A stretch of DNA of 64,000 bases from Clostridia bacterium (GTDB lineage Bacteria > Bacillota > Clostridia > Oscillospirales > CAG-272): NCBI GenBank assembly GCA_017471825.1, contig JAFURQ010000011.1, positions 62,001 through 126,000 of the forward strand. Direction: 5' to 3'. Below are positions 44,610-52,842 of the stretch, piece after piece. The position numbers were made by a program, and so were the translations under genes. The stretch's first letter is position 1, and each line of letters starts with the position of its first letter. A model generated the notes under the pieces. The model saw only the letters and a list, made by a program, of their open reading frames with translations, was not told the DNA's origin and did not search any database.

Positions 44610-46843
44610 ATATAAATTTCCCCGCTTTCAAATCTTTCTGTTATCTCGTCGGCAAGGAGCCTATCCGTTGCATACGAGAGGCGTAAAAGCTCCGGCGGAA
44701 TAAATTCGTCGAATTTATCGAACACGGGACATTCACCGTCCGAAACGAGCGCCTCGGTATCAAGCCCGTCGCGGTCTATTATAGCGTCTATCGAGCGAAG
44801 GAGTCCTTCGCCCATATCCTTGCTTTTCGCCTTGAAGGTGATATAACAGCAGCCCTCGCTCTGTATATCGGATATACCGAGCTCCGAGGCGTACTTTTGC
44901 ATCAGGCGGCGCATTGTTCTGAACGAACGGGTGCCAAGCCACGGGAAAAATGCGTAGCTTTGACCGCCGAGGAATATCACACATTTTTCACCCATTCGGG
45001 CGTTTTCTGCCACTCTGCGCGCATTTTCAAGGCGAGAGGCGGCGTTTTCGCCGAGGTATGCATACTGCTTTGTGCCGAGGAGAGCCTCACGCATAGCCAA
45101 TAGCAGCTTGGTGTGTATCTCACCGCCGTCGCCGGGCCATGAGATTTCCATTTTTCCCTCTACCGCCTTGACGAATATAAGCCTGCGCGGCACGTCCACC
45201 TCCTTAACCTCCCACACTCTGCCTGCGAGGGCAAAGCGGTCGCCTACGGGCACGGGATTGGTTATGGTGCCTATTTCCTCGCTGTCGCAACGCACGGTAT
45301 AGTCCTCACTATCCTTGAATACGGCGTAAAATTTGTAGGAATTGGTGATTTTTTCGCCTGCGAGACCGATAATCAGTCCCTTTTGCTCGGTGAGCTCGAT
45401 GTAATCGGAGTTTATCATTGACACGAGGAGCGAGCGGTATATCTCCTTTGGCAGCTCTGAAAGAGGCGGAAGTGAGAGCACGCGCTCTGCGAGTGCCTTG
45501 GGCGAGAGCTCGCCAAGCGAGGCAATAGTGCTCAGTGTCTGGTGAAAGGCGAGGCTGAGAGGCATTTTTCTGATTTTCGGGGGCTCTATAAAGCGCTCCG
45601 AGGAATACAGCTCGATTATCGCTATGCCGCGCAGAAGCTCCCACGGAATAATCTCCGGAAGCGGTGCGTTGGGAAGCGGTGTTTCCTCTCTGTAAACCAT
45701 TATCATCTCGGGGGGGGAGCCTCGTCTGCCCGAACGGCCGAGGCGCTGAAGGAAGCCTGCTACCGTCGTGGGAGAGCCAACCTGCGCTACGCGCTCAAGC
45801 TTGCCTATATCTATACCGAGTTCCATCGTTACGGTGGCACAGGTTACAACGGCACCCGAGGTGTCGTCCTTCATTTTCAGCTCGGCATCCTCACGCAGTG
45901 AGGCAGAGAGGTTGCCGTGATGAATCAGAAAAATATCGTCGTCGCCGCGGTGGCGCGCTATCTGACGAAGGGTTGCCGTAACGTACTCGGTTTCCTCTCT
46001 TGAATTGGAGAAAACCAGCGCTTTTTTGCCATAGACGGCATCGTAGAGAAATTCATAGCCTGCATCGAGGCTTGCTCTGCCGCCTCTGTCCTTGTGTGCG
46101 CCCTCACCCTGATTTTCGTTTTGATCCTGAACGTAGAAATGCTCAAGACCGAGGCGCCATTTGAGCGGTACCCTCGGGGGCACGGGGGCGGCGGTATCGC
46201 GGCCACTGCCTGCGCCGAGCCACTCTGCCGCGAGAGAAAGGTCGCCAAGGGTGGCGCTGAGTCCAACTCTGCGAGGATTATAGCCTATAAGACGGGCGAG
46301 GCGCGAGAGCAGGCAGATTACCTGATTGCCTCGGTCGGCGCCGATGAGGGCGTGAATTTCATCAATAACTATATATCGGAGCGCACCGAAAATGCGCGGT
46401 ATGTCGTTTGAACGGTTTATTATCATCGATTCAAGCGATTCCGGGGTTATCTGAAGTATGCCCTGCGGATTTTTCAAGAGCTTGGTTTTGTGAGACTGAC
46501 CGACGTCGCCGTGCCAATGCGTGAGCGGAATGCCGACTCCGTCAAGGAGCTCGTCGAGGCGGTAAAACTGGTCGTTGATAAGCGATTTCAGAGGTGCTAT
46601 ATACAAAACGGAGACGGATGGCACCTCGGGCGGATTTTCAACAATATCCGCGATTATCGGGAAAAACGCGGCTTCGGTTTTACCCGAGGCTGTCGACGAG
46701 GAAAGGAGAAGATTCGAGTCGGTATTGAATATTACGTCCGCCGCGGCGAGCTGAATATCACGCAGCTCACTCCAGCCGTGAGAGTAGATATATTCCTTTA
46801 TAAAATCCGGGAACCGAGCAAAAACTCTATCTGCATCAGTCAT
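44606..46843 (-). CDS. Lhr-like (BrxHI-type) DEAD/DEAH-box helicase
   Basis: A 745-residue SF2 helicase. Motif I is SSTASGKTEAAFF (about residue 50), then IAPLKSLINDQ, TPESLE, motif II VIDEIHALIGADRG, GLSATLGD, and the second RecA domain with TMELGIDIG and motif VI FLQRLGRSGRRG. A C-terminal region (about 500-745) fits the winged-helix/beta-barrel extension of Lhr-type enzymes. Its size fits the BrxHI group found in some BREX loci. AAAGGAG precedes the start, 24 bases after the ATPase gene. No nuclease domain is visible. Confidence 0.9.
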   Translation of the reverse strand: MTDADRVFARFPDFIKEYIYSHGWSELRDIQLAAADVIFNTDSNLLLSSSTASGKTEAAFFPIIADIVENPPEVPSVSVLYIAPLKSLINDQFYRLDELLDGVGIPLTHWHGDVGQSHKTKLLKNPQGILQITPESLESMIINRSNDIPRIFGALRYIVIDEIHALIGADRGNQVICLLSRLARLIGYNPRRVGLSATLGDLSLAAEWLGAGSGRDTAAPVPPRVPLKWRLGLEHFYVQDQNENQGEGAHKDRGGRASLDAGYEFLYDAVYGKKALVFSNSREETEYVTATLRQIARHRGDDDIFLIHHGNLSASLREDAELKMKDDTSGAVVTCATVTMELGIDIGKLERVAQVGSPTTVAGFLQRLGRSGRRGSPPEMIMVYREETPLPNAPLPEIIPWELLRGIAIIELYSSERFIEPPKIRKMPLSLAFHQTLSTIASLGELSPKALAERVLSLPPLSELPKEIYRSLLVSMINSDYIELTEQKGLIIGLAGEKITNSYKFYAVFKDSEDYTVRCDSEEIGTITNPVPVGDRFALAGRVWEVKEVDVPRRLIFVKAVEGKMEISWPGDGGEIHTKLLLAMREALLGTKQYAYLGENAASRLENARRVAENARMGEKCVIFLGGQSYAFFPWLGTRSFRTMRRLMQKYASELGISDIQSEGCCYITFKAKSKDMGEGLLRSIDAIIDRDGLDTEALVSDGECPVFDKFDEFIPPELLRLSYATDRLLADEITERFESGEIYI

Positions 46844-46867
46844 TTAATTTCTCCTTTCTGCCTTGTT

Positions 46868-48232
46868 TTATATATCAATATCGAATAAACTTATTTTTCC
46901 TTTAGGTTGTTCTCCGAGCGGTGCGCCTGCAGGCTCCGTGGGCGCTTCGGCGCGGAGCGTGACACTGCCGAGAAGCTCGTCAAAGGTTGCGGTGGGGTTA
47001 TCTCGCAGTATGTTGAGAAGGGTCAGAAAATCTCTGATTATCTCACGCGGAGTTATCATTTCGTCCGCTCCTGCACGGGCGGTTGCGTTGCGTATGAAGC
47101 GCTCTATTTCGGCATCGGTAACGAGCGGAATATCGGTGTCATACCTCTGCATCATAAGCTTGGAGAGTCTTTTCGCGAGGGCCAAAAGCTCGTTATCCGA
47201 GAGTCGACGCAGGCGTATTACTGGGGTTGAGAGATTCTGGTAGCCGAGCTCCGAATATCTTGAATCGGTGAGTCTGCTTTTCAGGGCGTCGTAGCTGAAG
47301 AGTCCGCGACGGGTATCCTCAAGAAATTGGGGTGTACCGCCGAAGATAACGCCAAGGCTTTTTGCCTTGCCCTGAAGGGTGTCGTTGAAAATTGCGAGAA
47401 GCTTTTCATAATTTGCTTCTCTTGAGATTCTGTTCGGTATTTTATACAGGTTTACGCATTCGTCGATAAAGAGTATAAGTCCTGTGTAGCCGAGCTTTAC
47501 GGAAAGCGAGGCGAAGAGCTTGATATAGTTATACCAATTCTCGTCGTCGATTACCGTACTGACGTTAAAGCCGAGGGCGGCTCTTGCCTCTGTTTTAGTG
47601 GAAAATTCGCCGCGAAGCCAGCGCAGGCAGGCACTTTTCCTCTCTGCATCGTCACGCATAGAGGCTGAATAATATTCACCGAGGACGCCTGCAAAATCGA
47701 AGCCGCCGACGTCACCCTCAAGCTCGGAGAGTGTGATATATACCTTCTTTTTCAGCTCTGCCTCAAAGCTTGGAGAATCGGGGAGTATTCCATCTGCTAC
47801 GAGCTCGGTTTTGAGCTTGGTATAATGCCGTGAGAGAACGGTTGCGAGTGCGCCGCCGTCGGGAGATGCCTTGGTTGCGAGATTTATCATCAGCTCCTTA
47901 TAGGTTGCGAGTCCTGCACCGTTACCGCCCGTGAGCCGTCTTTCAGGCGAGAGGTCGGCATCGGCACAGATAAAGCCGCGCTCAAGGGCGTGTCCGCGTA
48001 TAAGTTGAATAAGGAAGCTTTTACCGCTTCCGTAGCGGCCTATGAGAAAGCGGGAAAACGCGCCTCCCTCGGCAACCGTGTCAAGATTGTCGAGAAGAGA
48101 GTTTATCTCCTCCTTACGTCCGATGGCGATATAAGGCGCGCCGATTCTGGGCACGACTCCTGCTGCCAGGGAGGCGAGCAGTGTATTTAATATTCGCTTC
48201 GGAACCTTTATTTCATTATTTTCAAAAGCCAT
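46868..48232 (-). CDS. BREX-type P-loop ATPase (DUF2791/BrxD-like)
   Basis: A 454-residue ATPase. Walker A is LIGRYGSGKSFLIQ (about residue 65); Walker B is LILFIDECVNLYK (about 252), followed by GVIFGGTPQFLEDTRRGLFSY. The N-terminus KVPKRILNTLLASLAAGVVPRIGAPYIAIGR matches the BREX ATP-binding family (DUF2791), called BrxD in type 2 BREX. Its C-terminal end is proline-rich before LFDIDI. It overlaps the TerB gene by 25 bases and lies just ahead of the Lhr-like helicase, the same pairing seen for BrxD with BrxHI. No pglX, pglZ or brxL is nearby. Confidence 0.88.
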   Translation of the reverse strand: MAFENNEIKVPKRILNTLLASLAAGVVPRIGAPYIAIGRKEEINSLLDNLDTVAEGGAFSRFLIGRYGSGKSFLIQLIRGHALERGFICADADLSPERRLTGGNGAGLATYKELMINLATKASPDGGALATVLSRHYTKLKTELVADGILPDSPSFEAELKKKVYITLSELEGDVGGFDFAGVLGEYYSASMRDDAERKSACLRWLRGEFSTKTEARAALGFNVSTVIDDENWYNYIKLFASLSVKLGYTGLILFIDECVNLYKIPNRISREANYEKLLAIFNDTLQGKAKSLGVIFGGTPQFLEDTRRGLFSYDALKSRLTDSRYSELGYQNLSTPVIRLRRLSDNELLALAKRLSKLMMQRYDTDIPLVTDAEIERFIRNATARAGADEMITPREIIRDFLTLLNILRDNPTATFDELLGSVTLRAEAPTEPAGAPLGEQPKGKISLFDIDI

Positions 48233-49791
48233 TTTTCAATATCCTCTCTGTAATCGTCGATTACTGTATAGCCCTCGTCGGCGGGCTCAAGTATAACGTC
48301 ACCGAAGCCGTCAGCGAAGGCTTCGTTTATTTCGTCGGCAAGCGAGTCAGCAAGCTCGCCCGTGCTTGCGGCTATTTCAGCCATTTTTGCGGTATCGGCA
48401 GTAAGGGCGGCGCGGACAAACTCGATGCGACTGCCGCTCAAGCCGTAGGTATCAACCGCGACCTCGGGCTGAGCGGTGCTATCCGCTTTTTCCTCGGGCT
48501 CTTCCGACGTATCGGGCGCATATTCCTCCACGTCCTCGACAAGACGTGCGGTGGTCAGCCACGACGAGCGCTCTATTTCATCGGCGTCCGTGGTGGAGAT
48601 ACCGTTGCTTTCCGCCTCGTAGAGCTTCTCATATTCGGGACGGGCGGCGCGCGCTCTTTCCCTATTGACCTTATCAAAAAGCTCGTTGAAATAGCCGTCT
48701 ATGAGCTCGCGGTATTCCTGCGGGAGCTCCTTTACGGCGAGGCGGCTTTTCACGCCCATGAGGGCGCGGAGCTTATTTTCCGTGTATTTGAGGGCGGCGG
48801 TGACTGTGCCGCGAAGCTCGGATTCCTCACATATCGGGCGGTATTCCACGGTTATTCTGTATTTTATAGCCGAGGTGGTGAGCATTGAGCGGAAGGCAAA
48901 GCGCTCGAGCCTTGCGGTTTCCGAATTTTCCTTCAATATTTTTCCGCCGTGCAGAAGGCGAGAAATTATGAGAGTCATAGCTCCCGTCAGGTGCTTTGCG
49001 TACGCTTCCCTGCTATCGCCGCCTGCGTATTTACCCGAGCGCCAATCGTAGTCCGAAAGATATGACACGACAGACAAAACTCCCTCCTGTCCGAGAATTT
49101 CGGCATCGGAGAGGAAAAACTCCTTAAAGCCCGAGCTACCTATTGCGGTAAATATAAAATCGCGGATTCTGTCCATAGGACAGTCAATGCCGTAGACCAG
49201 GCAATAGTCCTGTATCCAGAGCGACATATTTGCATCAATATTCGGGAGCTGCTTACGGTAGGCACACCACAGGTCAATGAGCATTTCCACACCGCGCTCG
49301 GGCGGTATGAGCTCGGGAAGATTTATAATTTCGTACACGTAAAGGTAGAAATAAGAATAGTCGGTTTTGATATATTTTTTCTTCCTTACCATCGAGCGCC
49401 AATAGAAGTAGTAGCTCTTCTGCGGCTGGGTAAGCTGAATATACTGCGGCATATAGGAATAGTAGGGTGCAAATTCGCATTCCGGAGCCTTGAAATCGTA
49501 ATACAGCGTTGCCGCCTTAACGAAGCTTGCGTAGTAATCGTACTTATCGGGGGTGCGGCGGATTATTACGCGCTTGATGAGTCCCTCGGTGCGTGTATAT
49601 ACCCTTTCCTCTGCGGTGGCGTTTCCACCGACTGCAGTGAGCCTGTTTCGTTCCGGGGGGGATGACTCGGCATCACCGGGAATCGATACGTCGGAGAGCT
49701 TTCCCTTGGTTGAAAAGGGGGCGGCGGTTGATTTTTTCTTTGGAACGAGCTTTGAGATATCCCAAAACGCATCCTTTTCGTCAACGGACAT
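48208..49791 (-). CDS. TerB-N / TerB-C domain protein
   Basis: A 527-residue protein. After a low-complexity N-terminus (about 1-85) a TerB-N-like region is recognisable by YMPQYIQLTQPQKSYYFYWRS and FYLYVYEIINL (about residues 110-200). The C-terminus (about 435-527, GLSGSRIEFVRAALTADTAK to ADEGYTVIDDYREDIEKWL) matches the TerB-C pattern. An acidic linker separates the two. TerB domains occur in tellurite/stress-response and predicted DNA-processing neighbourhoods; the biochemical activity is unknown. As the first gene after a consensus promoter, it probably acts with the ATPase and helicase downstream. Confidence 0.78.
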   Translation of the reverse strand: MSVDEKDAFWDISKLVPKKKSTAAPFSTKGKLSDVSIPGDAESSPPERNRLTAVGGNATAEERVYTRTEGLIKRVIIRRTPDKYDYYASFVKAATLYYDFKAPECEFAPYYSYMPQYIQLTQPQKSYYFYWRSMVRKKKYIKTDYSYFYLYVYEIINLPELIPPERGVEMLIDLWCAYRKQLPNIDANMSLWIQDYCLVYGIDCPMDRIRDFIFTAIGSSGFKEFFLSDAEILGQEGVLSVVSYLSDYDWRSGKYAGGDSREAYAKHLTGAMTLIISRLLHGGKILKENSETARLERFAFRSMLTTSAIKYRITVEYRPICEESELRGTVTAALKYTENKLRALMGVKSRLAVKELPQEYRELIDGYFNELFDKVNRERARAARPEYEKLYEAESNGISTTDADEIERSSWLTTARLVEDVEEYAPDTSEEPEEKADSTAQPEVAVDTYGLSGSRIEFVRAALTADTAKMAEIAASTGELADSLADEINEAFADGFGDVILEPADEGYTVIDDYREDIEKWLLKIMK

Positions 49792-49835
49792 AATTACGCT
49801 CCTCCTTTTCTTTTTTGTAAATTCCTTAATAAATG

Positions 49836-49864
49836 ATTATATCATATACACCGTTGATTGTCAA
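49836..49864 (-). promoter_or_regulatory. consensus promoter of the TerB-ATPase-helicase operon
   Basis: A perfect TTGACA (49864-49859), a 17-base spacer and a perfect TATAAT (49841-49836) on the minus strand, about 45 bases before the TerB gene. This suggests strong basal expression rather than tight repression. No operator-like repeat was seen around it. Confidence 0.85.
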
Positions 49865-49877
49865 CATTTTTGAGGAC

Positions 49878-49912
49878 AAAAAAACGCGTACCGAGCTCTT
49901 TTTCGGTACGCA
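49878..49912 (-). terminator. rho-independent terminator of ispE
   Basis: A 9-bp stem (49886-49894 with 49903-49911) around an 8-base loop, followed on the minus strand by GTTTTTTTG, 8 bases after the ispE stop. Confidence 0.87.
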
Positions 49913-49919
49913 TTTGAGG

Positions 49920-50804
49920 TTATTCGACGAGGCGTGTATAATAGGCTCTGTATTTTTCGGCGCGGAGAGCGAGGCAGGCATTTTTCGATGCTTCAAGGCT
50001 GTCGAAGATTCCGAATACCGAGGGGCCGCTTCCGCTCATCATAGCTACTCTCGCGCCGAGCTCGGCAAGGCGCCGTTTGATAGCGGTGGCACCCGGGCAG
50101 GACGGAAGGACTGCGTCCTCGAAGACGTTGAAAAAGCCGTCTGTATCAAGCTTATCCTCGGAAAGAGATGCAATAAGCCTATCAAAATGCGGCTCACCGC
50201 CCGTTAAGCGCTCACCGTTGAAATCCGAGTAAACGCTGTCGAGAGATTTATATGCGACGGGGGTTGATATGTGTTCATTTGCTATTGCGATAACCACGTA
50301 TGCCTTGGCTTTGGTTTTGATTTTGGTGAGTATCTCTCCTCTGCCCTCGCACAGAGCGCATTTGCCGTACAGACAGTAGACCACGTCACTGCCGAGCTCC
50401 GCGCCTATCGAATTCAGTGCAGATACGGAAAACAGTCTGCCGTAGAGCTTATTCATAGCCCTCAAAACCGCGGCGGCATCGGACGAGCCGCCCGCAAGTC
50501 CTGCGGCGACGGGAATACGCTTTTCAAGCTTTATTTCAACCGCGGCGTTGATTTTTGCTTTTTCGAGGAACAAAAGTGCGGCGCGGACGGCAAGATTTCT
50601 TGAATCGGTGGGGAGAAATTTATTTTCTCCGACGGTAATCTGTACCGTGGTTTTTGCCGAGGGGGAAACCGAAACGGTTATATCGTCACCAAAGGTGACG
50701 GAGTGCATAACGGTTTTTATATCGTGGAAGCCGTCGGCTCTTTTTGTAAGGACGTCGAGATAAAGATTTATCTTGGCGTTTGCTTTTTCCTTTACCGTTT
50801 TCAT
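49920..50804 (-). CDS. ispE: 4-diphosphocytidyl-2-C-methyl-D-erythritol kinase
   Basis: A 294-residue GHMP kinase. It has KANAKINLYLDVLTKRADGFHDI at the N-terminus, the ATP loop PVAAGLAGGSSDAAAVLRAMN, and a late MSGSGPSVFGIFDS block. It phosphorylates CDP-methylerythritol in the non-mevalonate isoprenoid pathway, the step after IspD. AAGGAGG lies before the start. It is monocistronic, divergent from rpsF. Confidence 0.96.
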   Translation of the reverse strand: MKTVKEKANAKINLYLDVLTKRADGFHDIKTVMHSVTFGDDITVSVSPSAKTTVQITVGENKFLPTDSRNLAVRAALLFLEKAKINAAVEIKLEKRIPVAAGLAGGSSDAAAVLRAMNKLYGRLFSVSALNSIGAELGSDVVYCLYGKCALCEGRGEILTKIKTKAKAYVVIAIANEHISTPVAYKSLDSVYSDFNGERLTGGEPHFDRLIASLSEDKLDTDGFFNVFEDAVLPSCPGATAIKRRLAELGARVAMMSGSGPSVFGIFDSLEASKNACLALRAEKYRAYYTRLVE

Positions 50805-50832
50805 TTTTCCTCCTTGCTTAAAGGTTTTTAAT

Positions 50833-50861
50833 CATTTTACCACAACGGCGGAAAAAATGCA
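50833..50861 (-). promoter_or_regulatory. predicted promoter of ispE
   Basis: TTGCAT (50861-50856), a 17-base spacer and TAAAAT (50838-50833) on the minus strand, about 30 bases before ispE. Confidence 0.5.
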
Positions 50862-50917
50862 ATACATCGTCAAAAAAACTCCTGTATTTATATATACAAA
50901 TATTTTTCGCAAATCTA

Positions 50918-50946
50918 TTGACTTTCTTCGACGGCTGTGATATAAT
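50918..50946 (+). promoter_or_regulatory. predicted promoter of rpsF-ssb-rpsR
   Basis: TTGACT (50918-50923), a 17-base spacer and TATAAT (50941-50946). The leader to rpsF is about 75 bases. Confidence 0.8.
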
Positions 50947-50981
50947 ACACTATCGGTTGGGCATTTGGCCCATACCCCCTT

Positions 50982-50997
50982 GCCGTCGGCTGACGGC
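50982..50997 (+). promoter_or_regulatory. possible S6:S18 autoregulatory leader hairpin
   Basis: A perfect 6-bp stem GCCGTC/GACGGC with loop GGCT in the rpsF leader, just before AAGGAGG. Many bacteria carry an S6:S18-binding leader RNA with a CCG element in front of rpsF-ssb-rpsR. The position and the CCG repeats fit, but only part of the structure can be seen, so this is tentative. Confidence 0.35.
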
Positions 50998-51025
50998 CCT
51001 AAAGACCATAAGGAGGTGCACAAAA

Positions 51026-51397
51026 ATGGAAAAGAAGATTTGTTCTTATGAAACTCTCTTTGCAGTAAGCGGCAATCTTGTAGAAGAAGATTGCAAGGCA
51101 CTCGTTGAGAAGTTCGTAACGCTCATCAGCGACAACGCAAGCGACGTTGTTGTTAACGAGTGGGGTAAGCGCAGACTTGCATATCCTATCGACTACATTA
51201 CCGAAGGATACTACGTTCTCGTTACCTTTAAGAGCGAACCCAGCTTTACTATCGAGCTTAACCGTGTATTCGGTATCACCGAAGGTGTTATCCGTTACAT
51301 GACCACAGCGAAGATTGAGAAGGCTGCTAAGGCTGAACCCGTTGCAGAGGATGCAGCAGAGGTTGAGGCTCCCGTTGAAGCTACGGAAGAAGCTTAA
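51026..51397 (+). CDS. rpsF: 30S ribosomal protein S6
   Basis: A 123-residue S6. It shows YETLFAVSGNL, VVVNEWGKRRLAYPIDYITEGYYVL (the central S6 signature) and RVFGITEGVIRYM, then an acidic Ala/Glu tail. ATAAGGAGGTG precedes the ATG at 51026. S6 forms a heterodimer with S18 on the 30S platform; rpsR lies two genes downstream. Length is normal for Firmicutes apart from the extended tail. Confidence 0.97.
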   Translation: MEKKICSYETLFAVSGNLVEEDCKALVEKFVTLISDNASDVVVNEWGKRRLAYPIDYITEGYYVLVTFKSEPSFTIELNRVFGITEGVIRYMTTAKIEKAAKAEPVAEDAAEVEAPVEATEEA

Positions 51398-51422
51398 TTT
51401 TGAAATATTCGGAGGCGGATAA

Positions 51423-51878
51423 ATGGCAAGCTTTAATAAAGTAATCCTTATCGGAAATATGACAGCAGACCCCGAGCTCAAGCAGACTGCTTCGGGCACA
51501 TCGGTTTGCTCCTTCTCTATCGCGGTTAACCGCAGATTTACGAAGTCCGAGCAGGGACAGCAGACTGTTGACTTCATTAACATCGTTACTTGGAGACAGC
51601 AAGCGGAATTTGTCAGCCGCTACTTCAAAAAGGGCAATCCGATTCTTGTTTGCGGTCAGCTTCAGACAAGAAACTGGACCGACAATCAGGGTCAGAAGAG
51701 ATATGCTACCGAGGTTATTGCAGACGAGGTTTCCTTCGTTACCTCTGCGGCTCAGTCTCAGGGTAACAACCCCCAGGGCGGCTCTACTTACACTCCCGAG
51801 GCGTACGGCGCTCCTGCGTATACAACGCCCGGCTCTAATTTCGAGGAAATTCCCAACGACGGTGATCTGCCCTTCTGA
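51423..51878 (+). CDS. ssb: single-stranded DNA-binding protein
   Basis: A 151-residue SSB. The OB fold (about 1-110) starts [19 protein letters not shown] and contains [52 protein letters not shown] Gly/Pro/Ser-rich linker leads to the acidic tip NDGDLPF, which normally recruits repair and replication enzymes. It sits between rpsF and rpsR, its usual place in Firmicutes. Confidence 0.97.
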   Translation: MASFNKVILIGNMTADPELKQTASGTSVCSFSIAVNRRFTKSEQGQQTVDFINIVTWRQQAEFVSRYFKKGNPILVCGQLQTRNWTDNQGQKRYATEVIADEVSFVTSAAQSQGNNPQGGSTYTPEAYGAPAYTTPGSNFEEIPNDGDLPF

Positions 51879-51961
51879 TTTGGGCTCCGTCCTCGTCCGC
51901 GAGGCTCACAACGGACGAGCAATACAGAAAACGTGAGTCGGAAAGGTTTGGAACTATTCAA

Positions 51962-52210
51962 ATGGATAGAAACGATACACAGCGTCCCTTCCGTCCCATG
52001 CACAGAAGAAAGAAGGTTTGCATCTTCTGTCAGGATAAGGTAGACGGAATCGACTACAAGGATGTTGCAAAGCTCAGAAAGTTTATTTCCGAGAGAGCAA
52101 AGATTCTCCCCAGACGCGTATCCGGTACCTGCGCTCTTCACCAGAGAGAGCTTACCGTAGCAATCAAGAGAGCAAGACAGATGGCTCTTCTTCCCTACGT
52201 GTCCAACTAA
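51962..52210 (+). CDS. rpsR: 30S ribosomal protein S18
   Basis: An 82-residue S18 with [25 protein letters not shown] and the C-terminal [28 protein letters not shown]. The CxxC and the later C-x-x-H may form a zinc-binding set, as in the Cys-containing S18 paralogue. It binds S6 on the 30S platform. It ends the rpsF-ssb-rpsR operon; the next 1.1 kb contain no conventional gene. Confidence 0.97.
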   Translation: MDRNDTQRPFRPMHRRKKVCIFCQDKVDGIDYKDVAKLRKFISERAKILPRRVSGTCALHQRELTVAIKRARQMALLPYVSN

Positions 52211-52219
52211 TCGGGGACT

Positions 52220-52617
52220 TATGTTATAAGACAATATCAATTTAAACGAAAACAACAAAAGCTTTCGACCTAATATTTATTGTCTATAGCAACAAAAAAA
52301 ACAACTTAAAAGCATTAAAGCACTCTGCCTAAACAGCAAAGTGCTTTTTTCTTTTTCCTACGACCAATATATAGCCTAACTCTCTTCTTCCCTTGCCCCC
52401 CTGTCTTTAAATATATAAATATTTAGTACTAGCTCTCTAATACCCTACATAAAGCTAAAGAAATCTTCCTCCCCCAAGCCGTCGTCCCTGCTCTCCCTAA
52501 GCCAACGACCTACGATTCCCTCGCCTCTCCCTCGGCTATCCCTTTCTCCCCCCGTGCCCCTGCCGCCAGGTCGAAAACTTTTGTACTTTTCAGGACGATG
52601 CGGCTTGTTCGACTACA
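52220..52617 (+). repeat. approximately 400-bp direct repeat, copy 1 (possible structured RNA element)
   Basis: This segment is repeated at 52833-53232 with about 95% identity (a dozen or so substitutions and small indels by eye). It has a 5' part with GACAATA/TATTGTC and CGAAA/TTTCG pairing, then a terminator-like hairpin (52317-52355), a pyrimidine-rich middle and a 3' part with nested helices. An outer stem pairs 52475-52487 with 52593-52607 (13 bp with a 2-base bulge); an inner stem CGACCT/AGGTCG pairs 52506-52511 with 52568-52573; GAAAA/TTTTC closes a hairpin within. No good reading frame was found on either strand. It may be a non-coding RNA, a decayed element or a MITE-like repeat. Confidence 0.8.
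52317..52355 (+). terminator. terminator-like hairpin in repeat copy 1, after rpsR
   Basis: AAAGCAC (52317-52323) pairs with GTGCTTT (52341-52347), with an inner CTG/CAG pairing, followed by TTTCTTTTTCC. It probably ends the rpsF-ssb-rpsR transcript. Confidence 0.6.
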
Positions 52618-52749
52618 TAGTATTTTCATGTAAATCAATCAAAAAAGAAGATTTCAGCCTAAAAAAAGGAGCAATTAGAAATAAAAAATCAAAACATACA
52701 CATTCATAAAAAGCAAAATAAGAACTTTTTATATAGAAAAGGGGAAATT

Positions 52750-52842
52750 ATGAGAAACAGTAAAACGCATAGTAAAACACTAAAAAGACGTCTCACAAAA
52801 AGCCAGACCATCTTTTATGCCTACAACTGTACTATGTTATAA
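52750..52842 (+). CDS. possible 30-residue basic peptide between the two repeats
   Basis: An ATG preceded by AAGGGGAAA opens a 30-codon frame (MRNSKTHSKTLKRRLTKSQT and ten more residues) that ends on a TAA inside the first bases of repeat copy 2. The peptide is strongly basic at its N-terminus and has no recognised family. The ribosome binding site is the main support; chance is possible for a frame this short. Confidence 0.3.
   Translation: MRNSKTHSKTLKRRLTKSQTIFYAYNCTML

Noticed and set aside
45309-46411. Several open frames on both strands within the Lhr-like helicase gene
   Set aside because: They are rich in Arg, Ala and Pro without domain resemblance and lie wholly inside the helicase, so they are shadows.
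44606-49791. A complete BREX system
   Set aside because: Only BrxD-like and BrxHI-like proteins are present; PglX, PglZ, PglW and BrxL are absent, so the cassette is not called BREX.
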